DNA of 45,628 nt from an uncultured bacterium (GTDB lineage Bacteria > Bacillota > Clostridia > Lachnospirales > Lachnospiraceae), in NCBI GenBank assembly GCA_905215405.1, contig CAJMQE010000023.1, positions 1-45,628 of the forward strand. The letters run 5' to 3'. Position 1 is the first letter of the stretch. Each line of letters opens with the position of its first letter. This document shows positions 7,735 through 16,159 of this stretch, piece by piece. A program made the position numbers and the translations under genes. The notes under the pieces are model-generated. The model saw only the letters and a program-made list of their open reading frames with translations. It ran no database searches and had not been told where the DNA came from.

Positions 7735-8253
7735 ATGAAAAAAATAGCTCTTTTTGTATCTTCTCTTACTGGAAATACACAAAAAATCGCAGATGCTCTG
7801 CAGGAAGGTTTAAGAGAATCCGGTTATGATGTATTCATGCAGGATTCTAATATTATTATGAATCCTGTCATCCATGCCGATTTCTATATTCTGTGTTTCT
7901 GGTGTCGCAGGGGGTGCCTGGATGACGACAGCAAAAAGCTTTTACAACAGTTTACAAATACCCCATTTCTTGCCGTCGGAACTTGCGGGCACTATCCAGA
8001 ATCTGCATACGGCCTCAAAATAAAGAATCAGGTCACAGCATATATTGAACAGTCGAATCCGTGTATCTCCGTCTTCTTGAGCCAGGGAGCCGTAATGCTT
8101 GAAAGCACGAACCGAAGGCGAAGGCTTCCTTTGGACCACCCACACCATCTGGACGAGGCGGGATACATGAGACATCTCGAATCTCAAAAGCATCCAGATT
8201 CCTTGGACTGCCAGCATGCACTGGAATTTGTAAAATCACATTTATCCAAATGA
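7735..8253 (+). CDS. Flavodoxin-like FMN-binding protein
   Basis: 172 aa, cytoplasmic. The N-terminus KKIALFVSSLTGNTQKIADA is the flavodoxin beta-strand and phosphate-binding loop (SxTGNTxxIA). ILCFWCRRGCLDDDSKKLL and AVGTCGHYPESAYG occupy the places of the isoalloxazine-contacting loops. It resembles the Clostridial flavodoxin group that includes BilS of bilirubin reductase operons, but no BilR-like reductase is adjacent, so that role is only a possibility. AAAGG lies 10 nt before the ATG. It is transcribed alone, ending at a hairpin shared with the convergent aminotransferase gene. The electron-transfer partner is unknown. Confidence 0.8.
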   Translation: MKKIALFVSSLTGNTQKIADALQEGLRESGYDVFMQDSNIIMNPVIHADFYILCFWCRRGCLDDDSKKLLQQFTNTPFLAVGTCGHYPESAYGLKIKNQVTAYIEQSNPCISVFLSQGAVMLESTNRRRRLPLDHPHHLDEAGYMRHLESQKHPDSLDCQHALEFVKSHLSK

Positions 8254-8261
8254 TCCAATCA

Positions 8262-8307
8262 AAAATGCCTCTTCTGAACGAATCACTCCGGTCAAAAGAG
8301 ACATTTT
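8262..8307. terminator. Bidirectional terminator between convergent genes
   Basis: AAAATG-C-CTCTT (8262-8273) pairs with AAGAG-A-CATTTT (8296-8307) with one mismatch. A/T-rich flanks on both sides allow it to end the flavodoxin-like gene (plus) and the aminotransferase gene (minus). Confidence 0.6.
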
Positions 8308-8372
8308 CTTTCTATCCTTTTCAGATAGCAGGCATGCAAATTATAGATATTTTATTTCTTGCTCTTGTACAA

Positions 8373-9884
8373 TTACTGTCTGTAGTAACTCAGGAAATCA
8401 CCCAGTTTTCCAACTGCTTCCTGCAGTACTTCCATACGTGGCAGATATACGACACGGAAATGGTCAGGCTGACCCCAGTTAAATCCACCACCATGTACAA
8501 CCAGTATCTTCTTTTCTCTCAGAAGATCCAGTGCAAATTTCTCATCATCCAGAATATTGAACTTTTTGTTATCCAGTTTCGGGAAAATGTAGAATGCTGC
8601 TTTTGGCTTAACAGCACTTACTCCAGGAATATCATTTAATGCTTTATAAATGTATTCTCTCTGTTCGTAGATTCTTCCACCTGGAACAATATAATCATTT
8701 ACACTCTGATGACCACCAAGCGCTGTCTGTACAATCGACTGTGCTGGCACATTGGAGCAGATTCTCATATTGGATAACATATTAATTCCCTGCATATAGT
8801 CTCTTGCCATATCTTTATTTCCACTGAATACCATCCAGCCAATTCTGAATCCTGCGATCATATGGGATTTGGACAGTCCACTATATGTTACGCAGAATAA
8901 ATCAGGTGCAAGAGAAGCAATTGAAATATGTTCTTCCCCATCCATAACAAGGCGGTCATAAATTTCATCGGAGAATATGATCAGCTGATGTTCTCTTGCT
9001 ATATCCACGATCTTTTGCAGAACTTCCTTTGGATACAGCGCACCAGTTGGATTATTAGGATTGATGATAACAATTGCTTTCGTCTTATCTGTAATTTTCT
9101 TTCTGATATCATCCATATCCGGATACCATTCAGACTGTTCATCACAGATATAATGAACTGCTTTTCCGCCAGCCAGTGTGACACATGCTGTCCAGAGCGG
9201 ATAATCAGGTGAAGGGACAAGAACTTCATCTCCGTTGTCGAGCAATGCTGACATACTCAGATTGATCAGTTCGCTGACACCATTTCCTGTATAAATATCT
9301 TCGATTGATACATTAGGAAGTTTTTTGAGCTGCGCGTACTGCATAATTGCTTTTCTAGCTGCGAATAGTCCCTTGGAAGCAGAATATCCTTCACAGTCTG
9401 TGATCTGTCTCTGCATATCATATACCACTTCATCTGGTGTACGGAATCCAAATGGAGCAGGATTACCAATGTTCAGTTTTAATACATGTGTACCGTTTTC
9501 TTCCATCCTTGCTGCTTCATCAACAACAGGGCCTCTCACATCATATAATACATTGTCTAATTTTGTTGACTTCTTAAATTCACGCATCTTTACATTCCTT
9601 TCCGGTTTTACGCTTTCATGAGATGTTTCCTTTTTCTCTTTTGTATCAGATTCCTTTTTCTCAGGATCTTTGCCGTATAACCACTCTATATCAACTTTCA
9701 GTACCTCTGCCAGGAAACGACCAATATTTTCTCTTGGAACTGCCTTGCCGCTTACATACTGGCTTATCTGACTCTTTCCAAGTTTGACGCCGCTTTCTGC
9801 TGCCGCTCGAATCAGATCCACTTGTTTCATTCCCTGTTTCTTCATCACTTCATTAAAACGATCTGCAAATATATGATCAGCCAT
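8373..9884 (-). CDS. XRE-type HTH fused to an AlaA-like class I/II aminotransferase
   Basis: 503 aa in two parts. Residues about 5-72 form a Cro/cI-type helix-turn-helix (GMKQVDLIRAAAESGVKLGKSQISQYVSGK). A charged linker (about 73-100, Lys/Glu-rich) follows. Residues about 105-500 form a fold-type I PLP aminotransferase resembling the alanine aminotransferase AlaA, with NPNNPTG, SDEIYD and SGLSKSHMIAGFRIGW, where the lysine near residue 338 is the Schiff-base residue. All catalytic motifs look intact, so it may be both enzyme and regulator. This differs from MocR proteins, whose DNA-binding domain is GntR-type. Upstream lies an array of TGAACTTTT repeats around a promoter, the obvious candidate for autoregulation. 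GGAG precedes the ATG by about 12 nt. Confidence 0.92.
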   Translation of the reverse strand: MADHIFADRFNEVMKKQGMKQVDLIRAAAESGVKLGKSQISQYVSGKAVPRENIGRFLAEVLKVDIEWLYGKDPEKKESDTKEKKETSHESVKPERNVKMREFKKSTKLDNVLYDVRGPVVDEAARMEENGTHVLKLNIGNPAPFGFRTPDEVVYDMQRQITDCEGYSASKGLFAARKAIMQYAQLKKLPNVSIEDIYTGNGVSELINLSMSALLDNGDEVLVPSPDYPLWTACVTLAGGKAVHYICDEQSEWYPDMDDIRKKITDKTKAIVIINPNNPTGALYPKEVLQKIVDIAREHQLIIFSDEIYDRLVMDGEEHISIASLAPDLFCVTYSGLSKSHMIAGFRIGWMVFSGNKDMARDYMQGINMLSNMRICSNVPAQSIVQTALGGHQSVNDYIVPGGRIYEQREYIYKALNDIPGVSAVKPKAAFYIFPKLDNKKFNILDDEKFALDLLREKKILVVHGGGFNWGQPDHFRVVYLPRMEVLQEAVGKLGDFLSYYRQ

Positions 9885-9917
9885 TCTATCTGTCTCCTTC
9901 CTGACTTTTCTTTGTAT

Positions 9918-10084
9918 AAGTTCATCTGAAATTCAAAAGTTCATTTTCTGTAATTCAATCATAGCACTCTCTGGTAAAAAGTTCAAGTATTTATTTCAAA
10001 AAGTTCATTTTGCCCATTCGCACATTTCCTTTGCCTTGCAAAAAGTTCATTTTTATCATAAAAAAGAGAAAAAGTTCATTTTTT
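9918..10084 (-). repeat. Array of AAAATGAACTTTTTG repeats upstream of the HTH-aminotransferase gene
   Basis: On the minus strand the unit is about AAAATGAACTTTTTG. The plus-strand GTTCA cores start at 9920 (partial), 9939, 9981 (variant), 10003, 10044 and 10073. Spacings are 19, 42, 22, 41 and 29 nt, mostly near whole helical turns. The copy at 9981 supplies the -35 hexamer, two copies lie downstream of the -10 and three upstream. The outermost copy also forms part of the MATE gene terminator. Confidence 0.8.
9958..9986 (-). promoter_or_regulatory. Promoter of the HTH-aminotransferase gene
   Basis: TTGAAC (9981-9986) and TATGAT (9958-9963) are separated by 17 nt, with TG-N before the -10 (extended -10). 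The -35 is embedded in a variant copy of the TGAACTTTT repeat, so a protein bound to the array would occlude or contact polymerase. Confidence 0.7.
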
Positions 10085-10098
10085 AACTTTCTCTCTTT
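10063..10098 (-). terminator. Terminator of the MATE transporter gene
   Basis: AAAGAGAAAAAGTT (10063-10076) pairs with AACTTTCTCTCTTT (10085-10098), 13 of 14 pairs with an 8-nt loop. On the minus strand it runs into a T tract. It is 28 nt past the stop codon. Confidence 0.65.
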
Positions 10099-10125
10099 CT
10101 TTGATTCTTCTATTTTTTTTGCGTT

Positions 10126-11403
10126 CTATGACAATTCCGTGACACATTTACGAAAAATATATTTAAAATACAAAATTTCAGCAATTGCAGTTATGCCCCA
10201 TGAAAAAATGTATAACAGATACAGGGACTGAATCGTTCCAAAATATGCAAATACTGTATAGATCCAGATCACCCTGAATACACAGGAACCCATAATTACA
10301 ATTACGGTAGGCCATAAAACTTTTCCCAGTCCCTTTGACGCCGCGATCGTACAATCCATAAATGCGGAAAATGCATAAGAAAAACTCATGATCAGCAACC
10401 TGTGCATGCCTGCATCAACGACCTGGGATTCTTTTGTGAACAGAGAAAGAAATCCATGTCCAAAGATCACCAGCAACAGCCCCAGAACCGCGCCTGCCCC
10501 AAAGGAATATGTAAGACTGATAAAATATGTTTTTCTGACCCGTTCCTTCTTTCCTGCGCCAAAATTCTGTCCAATAAAACTACTGCAGGCAATATAAAAA
10601 GCACCCATAACATCATAAACAAGTGTATCTGCATTGGCTGCAGCCGCATTGCCCGCTACCATTGTCGCACTGAACCGATTGACACCTGCCTGAATGAACA
10701 GATTTGCGATCTGAAAGATTGCTGACTGGAATCCCGATGAGATCCCGATACTTAAGATCATCTTCGCCTTGCTCTGATAGATTTGTAACTTATTGAAATG
10801 TAGCCCGAACATTTCTCTGCTCAAGACCAGTGCCAGTACGATCAGAGTTGCTGAAATATACTGCGCAATAACGCTTGCCGTTGCCACACCGGCAACATCC
10901 ATACTGCAAACAATGACAAAGAACAGGTTCAGACAGACATTGACAACGCCTGCTGCAGAAAGAAAATACAATGGTTTTTTCGTATCTCCAACTGCACTAA
11001 ATACCCCATTACCAAAATTGTAGACAGCAAGAGCCGGCATTCCAAGAAGATAGATCCGCAAATAGCGAACTGCGCCATCCATGACCTCTGCCTTTGTTCC
11101 CATCAGGACCAGGATCTGTTTTGTTGCGACCTGCCCGAAAAACATGACAACAATACCTGTGATCAGGCACAGAATCGCTGCACTGTGTACCGTCTCCATA
11201 ACATCTTTTTCCTTATCTGAGCCAAAAAAACGGGCGACCAGTACATTGACTCCACTTCCCATACCAATTAGAAATACATTAAAAAGCATGACAAGTGTTG
11301 TCGTTGAACCAACTGCGCCCAATGCCGTTGAACCTGCGAACCTTCCAACGACCGCTATATCTGACAGGTTAAAAAGTGCCTGTAGAATATTTGAAATCAT
11401 CAA
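10126..11403 (-). CDS. MATE-family efflux transporter, N-terminus interrupted by an in-frame amber
   Basis: The open frame gives 425 aa with about 12 hydrophobic segments and MATE signatures (ISNILQALFNLSDIAVVGRFAG, SGVNVLVARFFG, IGISSGFQSAIFQIANLFIQ). The frame continues upstream with family-like sequence GSQDLTQGSLWKKILLFGYP directly ahead of the TTG at 11403, then hits TAG at 11464-11466. Beyond the TAG the same frame reads MEERFLVMK from an ATG at 11493, with GGAGG between it and a second ATG at 11472. The natural N-terminus therefore appears cut by a nonsense codon (CAG to TAG would explain it). No convincing ribosome site precedes the TTG/ATG at 11403/11400. It is a likely pseudogene unless there is readthrough, restart or a sequence error. 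Substrate unknown; the family exports cationic drugs and metabolites. Confidence 0.85.
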   Translation of the reverse strand: MMISNILQALFNLSDIAVVGRFAGSTALGAVGSTTTLVMLFNVFLIGMGSGVNVLVARFFGSDKEKDVMETVHSAAILCLITGIVVMFFGQVATKQILVLMGTKAEVMDGAVRYLRIYLLGMPALAVYNFGNGVFSAVGDTKKPLYFLSAAGVVNVCLNLFFVIVCSMDVAGVATASVIAQYISATLIVLALVLSREMFGLHFNKLQIYQSKAKMILSIGISSGFQSAIFQIANLFIQAGVNRFSATMVAGNAAAANADTLVYDVMGAFYIACSSFIGQNFGAGKKERVRKTYFISLTYSFGAGAVLGLLLVIFGHGFLSLFTKESQVVDAGMHRLLIMSFSYAFSAFMDCTIAASKGLGKVLWPTVIVIMGSCVFRVIWIYTVFAYFGTIQSLYLLYIFSWGITAIAEILYFKYIFRKCVTELS

Positions 11404-11588
11404 TGGATATCCAAACAGCAGAATCTTCTTCCATAAAGAGCCCTGTGTTAAATCCTGCGAACCCTATTTCATAACTAAAAATCTTTCCTCCATAATCTTT
11501 TGTATCCGACTATCATATCACAAATCGCTTAAGAAAGGAATGTAATTCCTCCATCCTGCAAAACTTTCCATCGTTTTAACATAATAAA

Positions 11589-11615
11589 ACAGGCCTTCAA
11601 AGAAAGAAGACCTGT
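11589..11615 (-). terminator. Terminator after the histidine-phosphatase gene
   Basis: ACAGGCCTTC (11589-11598) and GAAGACCTGT (11606-11615) form a 10-bp stem with one wobble. On the minus strand it is followed by TTTTATTAT. It lies 38 nt past the stop at 11654. Confidence 0.6.
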
Positions 11616-11653
11616 AATTATAAAAAAGGATCCTAAAACAATTCTAACTGCGC

Positions 11654-12259
11654 TTACTGCACCATCGTTGTAAATTCTTCTGGTCGCAGATTGCAGTGAA
11701 CCAGATGAAATCCATTCTTTTCATCTCCTTCAAGAACTGTGATCCCACCATTGTATAATTTCGTTTTACCAGTACCACACGCATGATCAGAAAGCTTTGC
11801 GAGCAATATATTAATTGCTGCACCGTGAGAGACTACTGCTACGGTTTCATTTTCCGTACCTGCTATCTTTAACAGTGCCTGCTGCATTCTTGTAAGGACC
11901 GATGCAAAAGGCTCCATTCCATTTCCATCTTCTCCTGCTGATAATCCAAAAAATTGTGCTTTATCTTTCATAATTTGTCCTGAATATGCACCAAGATCCC
12001 GTTCTATAAGTTCTGGCAATATTTGAACGGATTCTTTATCCAGATTGATCTGCGCTGCAATTGTCTGCCCTGTAAGAATAGCCCTGTCGAGTGGACTTAC
12101 ATAAACAGCCGTAATCTTTTCACCAGAACCTGCGAGTGCCTTACCACACTCTGCTGCCTGTCTGATTCCTGCCTGATTCAGTGCGACATTTTCACGCCCC
12201 TGGATACGTAACTGACGATTCCAGTCTGTTTCCCCGTGTCTTATCAGATATATTTTCAT
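11654..12259 (-). CDS. Histidine phosphatase family protein (phosphoglycerate mutase-like)
   Basis: 201 aa, cytoplasmic. It opens with MKIYLIRHGETDWN, the phospho-histidine RHG motif at residues 7-9. A second arginine/YVSPLDRAILTGQT block follows, with the acidic ELIERDLGAYSG and a late VVSHGAAINILL histidine, together forming the usual two-His, two-Arg pocket. Such proteins range from cofactor-dependent phosphoglycerate mutase to broad phosphatases (CobC, GpmB, PhoE). At 201 aa it is a small GpmB/CobC-like phosphatase, but the substrate cannot be told. GGAG and AAAGGA lie just before the ATG. It stands alone between the hybrid kinase and MATE genes. Confidence 0.9.
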   Translation of the reverse strand: MKIYLIRHGETDWNRQLRIQGRENVALNQAGIRQAAECGKALAGSGEKITAVYVSPLDRAILTGQTIAAQINLDKESVQILPELIERDLGAYSGQIMKDKAQFFGLSAGEDGNGMEPFASVLTRMQQALLKIAGTENETVAVVSHGAAINILLAKLSDHACGTGKTKLYNGGITVLEGDEKNGFHLVHCNLRPEEFTTMVQ

Positions 12260-12311
12260 GATCCTTTATCTCCAATTTTGCATTTTTCTAAGTAAATTGT
12301 CTGCTTTTCTT

Positions 12312-12340
12312 AAGCTATCAAAAAAACAGGTATCTGTCAA
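12312..12340 (-). promoter_or_regulatory. Possible promoter of the phosphatase gene
   Basis: TTGACA (12335-12340) and the weak -10 TAGCTT (12312-12317) are 17 nt apart, 52 nt before the start codon. Confidence 0.4.
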
Positions 12341-12400
12341 TATCAAAGACATCCGGTTCTCTGAACCATTTGACAACATTTCCACAGTGCGTTGCAAATG

Positions 12401-15400
12401 TCATCTCTGACTGATATTCTTTTCCAATGTTCCATATAAACGATCCAGGTTGATCGGTTTCACAAGGTAATCCGTCATTCCTGCATCCCTTGATTTTTTC
12501 CTGTCTTCCTCAAATGCATTGGCAGTCATTGCAATAATTGGGACCGTTGCTGCATCCGGATGTGCAGACTTTCGTATTTGCCTGGTCGCATAAAGGCCAT
12601 CATGAACCGGCATCCTTACATCCATCAGAATTGCATCAATCGAGCCTGGCTGGCTATGTTCAAATGCGTCAATGACTTCCTGTCCATTGGAAGTCTGCAT
12701 AACAGTCATTCCCTTTGCTTCGAGCAGACGCACAATAATGATCTGATTCAGCTTCTGATCTTCTGCAACCAGCACCCGCTTTCCGTCCAGGCTCTTTCCT
12801 CTGCAGTCCTCGTCCTCTTCCCTGTGATGTCGTTCAATCTGCTGGTCCGTGGCAAACGGAATCTTTAACCGAACCGTAAATGTAGATCCCTTTCCCGGCG
12901 CACTCACAACATCTAATGTTCCATCCATCAGTTGCACTATTTTGTGGACGATGGTCAGACCAAGGCCTGTTCCCTGTATTTCATCCGTTCCAGCTGCCCT
13001 GGCAAATGGATTGAACATCTGACTCTGAAATTCCTGTGACATCCCACAGCCGGTATCAGAGATGGAAAAACTGGTCTCAATATAACGATCCGTCTTAATA
13101 ATATCATGCTCCCGCAACGTAATGGTTCCGCCATCCGGTGTATATTTGACCGCATTTGACAGTAAGTTAAAGACCATCTGATTAAATCTGATTTTATCGA
13201 TATAGATCGGTCTGGACGAGCGTGTCCGGTTCCATTTAAATGTCAGATTTTTCTTTTCACACAGTGGGTTGATCATACAGGATATATAATTTGCAAATTC
13301 ATTATAACTATATACGACCGGATGTAGTTCCATTTTTCCACTTTCGATTCTGGATACATCCAGAATATCATTGATCAGCCCCAGCAGATATGTACTCGTC
13401 ATCTCTACTTTATCCAAATCATCGAGCACTGCTCCACCCTTTTTATAATCTTCCCTTGCAAATCTGGTCATATTGATGATCGCATTCATCGGCGTACGGA
13501 TATCATGGCTCATTCTTGACAGGAATTCCGATTTTGCTGCATTTGCATGCTTTGCCTCCTGTAGTGCCGTTTCAATTGCAGCAAGCTGTTTTTCTTCTTT
13601 TGCATACAACGCAGTGATGTCCTGCACAACGCACAAAATAATACGACAGGTATCATCCAGATAGACATAGGTGTAATTTTTAATTCTCTTTTCTCCGTTC
13701 ACCATCCGGTAATTTATAAAAGAATACTTACCCGTTTTTTCAAGGTTGGAAAGAATGACCGAAAGCCTTGTACACTCTTCATAGACTTTCTTCTGCGACG
13801 GATCGAATAATTCTCTTGCTGATGTCATCCGATTCTCTTCATAATTCATGATCTTGACTTCCGCAATATCTGAATATTCATTATTTACAAACCGAAACTC
13901 TACTTTATCCTGTTCCGGATAAATCAGCGCTACAATATCATATTTATGATTGACGAGCTGTCTTGCTATTTTTCGGTAAGTCGTAATATCTGTTACGTCT
14001 GCTGCTGTCATGATAACTTCCAGCTCTCTTGTATTTGGATTTTGAATAATATTAGCTACTGTCGAAATGTAACGTTCACTGTAATATTTAAATACATAGT
14101 GATGGGTATAAGTCACTTTCGTTTTGCCTAAATGGTACTCTTCCATCAGATTTTCCCTGCTGAACAAATGACAATAGGTCTCGTATTCTGAATCAAGTGA
14201 AAAATGTTCCCGCAAGCCAAGAAAATACTGGTCGATCGTCACGTAATCCATCTGGGTATCAATATAGCTGTACTTTGCGACCTGTTCTGTTACATAATTT
14301 CTGGTAATATTCATAACAAAGCTTCCGAGCACTTCCGGTGTGCTCTGCATAATGGAATCAATTCTTCTCTGATAGATCAGATACTGATTCTGCTGTTCCG
14401 TTATATCCTGGGCAAGCCCTGTTGCGATTGCCGGTTTTCCATCTTCATCCATTGTGACCGTGTAACTGATCTTCAGACATCTTTTATCTGCTGGATTTCT
14501 CCTCCTGTTGTACCATATCTTCCCTCCGACTGTTTTTCTTCCAGCCCGGATCTCTCGATACATCGTACGGCAATCCTCAATACTTTCTTCTGCAATATAC
14601 CCGTCTGCTATCTGTGTTTCCGGCAGATTGCTCTCATTTTCCACATATCCAGAACGACGTAGAATTGCATTCTGATTCACCAGTTTCTCTATTCGCAGAT
14701 CGTACTTCCATGAAATCAGATTTGCATCATCAATTGCCTGTCTGAGGATTGCAGAATTTTGTCTGAGTAATTTGTGCTCTCTTGCCTGCTCCGTTATATC
14801 AACAATAAATTCTGTGACAACATCTCTGCCAAACCAAGTCATTCTTTTGATCTCACTAGAATAATAACGCTGCGATTCCGGTTCATAACGAATCTGATTG
14901 ACCGGCTTATCGACCGTTACTTCCTCAATTCGACAGCCTTTGCAGACGCAATTACTGTTCCATAAAAAAGAATAGCAGCACTTCCCCACATAGTCCTTGT
15001 CCTTTGATCTTGCGATACTTAAAGCAGCCTCATTGGTATAGAGAATCTCATGCGTATTCACATCCTGAATTACGATTCCGGCATCATTTGCCTTCAATAC
15101 ATCTTCTGTCATAGAGGTCTCTGCAGACGCATTGTGATAGACCGCATAAATAATCGGACATCCGTCTTCTTCCCCTGAATAGTGTAAATGCACCCTGACC
15201 CATATAATCGTGCCATCCACGCAGACTTTTCGGATCATATTCTCAAAATCCTGCTTCTCATTCACGATCTTTTCGAGTGCTTCTTTTGCACGTCCTCTGT
15301 CCTTTTCATAGAAAAGCTCAAAACTCCCTTTTTCTATGATCTTCTGATATTCCTTTTTTGTGTGTCCCGTCAGTGCTGCCACTCCATCGGATGAATAGAT

Positions 15401-15907
15401 TTCGTGACAGACCCCGTTTACTATTTTATACTGTGCAACGCCCCCTGGAATTGCACTGATCATCGTTTCCCGTTTTTCTTCCAATTCCTTACGGCTGGTT
15501 ATATCCGTATAACATCCCATAATCACTTCCCGGCCATCTTTCAGAAACAGATGACGGGACCGCTGATTGACCCAGCAAACTCTTTTATCTTTTCTAAGTA
15601 CTCTGTAATCAAGGCTGTAGACCTGATTATTTCCATTTCTGGAAGCCCCTTTTAAAAGCAAGTCTTCTCTGTCTTTCCAATAAACATAAGAGATAGCTTT
15701 TCCCTCCAGACAATTCAACATATCCCGAAGATCCTGATATCCAAGCATATTGATCATATAATCATTTGCATAGAGAATACTATAATCCGGATGCAGTCCG
15801 ACAACAACGATTCCACATGGCAGAACCTCATTTACTGTTTCTGCGTTAAGTTCCTTTAATATACTATCCCTATCTTTTTCTGATACTGCTAAATGTTCTT
15901 TTTCCAT
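12401..15907 (-). CDS. Soluble multi-PAS hybrid sensor histidine kinase with C-terminal receiver
   Basis: About 1168 aa with no evident membrane segment, so probably cytosolic. The N-terminal two thirds (about 25-770) holds some five or six PAS-like modules, with repeated joins such as MGCYTDITSRKELEE, ATGLAQDITEQQ and LCVVQDITALYAKEE. One module has a Cys cluster (CCYSFLWNSNCVCKGCR) that could bind metal or sense redox. Then come HisKA with SRMSHDIRTPMN (His near 797), an ATPase domain with NLLSNAVKYTPDGG (near 917) and GTGLGLTIV (near 980), and a receiver with LMDVRMP (Asp near 1097). There is no output domain or partner regulator next door, so phosphate must pass to a distant Hpt or regulator. 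I use the ATG at 15907 rather than the GTG at 15910. Its leader holds a terminator. Confidence 0.92.
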   Translation of the reverse strand: MEKEHLAVSEKDRDSILKELNAETVNEVLPCGIVVVGLHPDYSILYANDYMINMLGYQDLRDMLNCLEGKAISYVYWKDREDLLLKGASRNGNNQVYSLDYRVLRKDKRVCWVNQRSRHLFLKDGREVIMGCYTDITSRKELEEKRETMISAIPGGVAQYKIVNGVCHEIYSSDGVAALTGHTKKEYQKIIEKGSFELFYEKDRGRAKEALEKIVNEKQDFENMIRKVCVDGTIIWVRVHLHYSGEEDGCPIIYAVYHNASAETSMTEDVLKANDAGIVIQDVNTHEILYTNEAALSIARSKDKDYVGKCCYSFLWNSNCVCKGCRIEEVTVDKPVNQIRYEPESQRYYSSEIKRMTWFGRDVVTEFIVDITEQAREHKLLRQNSAILRQAIDDANLISWKYDLRIEKLVNQNAILRRSGYVENESNLPETQIADGYIAEESIEDCRTMYREIRAGRKTVGGKIWYNRRRNPADKRCLKISYTVTMDEDGKPAIATGLAQDITEQQNQYLIYQRRIDSIMQSTPEVLGSFVMNITRNYVTEQVAKYSYIDTQMDYVTIDQYFLGLREHFSLDSEYETYCHLFSRENLMEEYHLGKTKVTYTHHYVFKYYSERYISTVANIIQNPNTRELEVIMTAADVTDITTYRKIARQLVNHKYDIVALIYPEQDKVEFRFVNNEYSDIAEVKIMNYEENRMTSARELFDPSQKKVYEECTRLSVILSNLEKTGKYSFINYRMVNGEKRIKNYTYVYLDDTCRIILCVVQDITALYAKEEKQLAAIETALQEAKHANAAKSEFLSRMSHDIRTPMNAIINMTRFAREDYKKGGAVLDDLDKVEMTSTYLLGLINDILDVSRIESGKMELHPVVYSYNEFANYISCMINPLCEKKNLTFKWNRTRSSRPIYIDKIRFNQMVFNLLSNAVKYTPDGGTITLREHDIIKTDRYIETSFSISDTGCGMSQEFQSQMFNPFARAAGTDEIQGTGLGLTIVHKIVQLMDGTLDVVSAPGKGSTFTVRLKIPFATDQQIERHHREEDEDCRGKSLDGKRVLVAEDQKLNQIIIVRLLEAKGMTVMQTSNGQEVIDAFEHSQPGSIDAILMDVRMPVHDGLYATRQIRKSAHPDAATVPIIAMTANAFEEDRKKSRDAGMTDYLVKPINLDRLYGTLEKNISQR

Positions 15908-15935
15908 CACCTGAACATCCCCCCGTTTTTATCTA

Positions 15936-15965
15936 AAAAAAGACTGTCAAACTGACAGTCTTTTT
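15936..15965 (-). terminator. Strong terminator 29 nt before the hybrid kinase gene
   Basis: AAAAAGACTGTCA (15937-15949) pairs perfectly with TGACAGTCTTTTT (15953-15965) around a 3-nt loop, with T/A tracts on both sides. It ends the sugar-transporter operon, but it also lies inside the leader of the kinase mRNA if that starts at the promoter at 16040-16068. Confidence 0.85.
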
Positions 15966-16039
15966 CTTATACGATCTAATAGAACTGGCAGTCAAATTGT
16001 ATCTGTTTCAATACACGAATCATGTCATTATCAGACCTA

Positions 16040-16068
16040 ATTATACCATTATTTTACATTTTATTCAA
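16040..16068 (-). promoter_or_regulatory. Probable promoter for the hybrid kinase gene
   Basis: TTGAAT (16063-16068) and TATAAT (16040-16045) with a 17-nt spacer. The transcript would have a leader of about 125 nt and meet the perfect terminator at 15936-15965 before the start codon, which suggests attenuation. Confidence 0.6.
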
Positions 16069-16159
16069 ATAATTTGTTCTATTTATCTAATTATTTAATC
16101 GTTTTACACGGTATATATAGTTTAATTATAAATATTTTCATAGTTAACAAATAGTTTGT

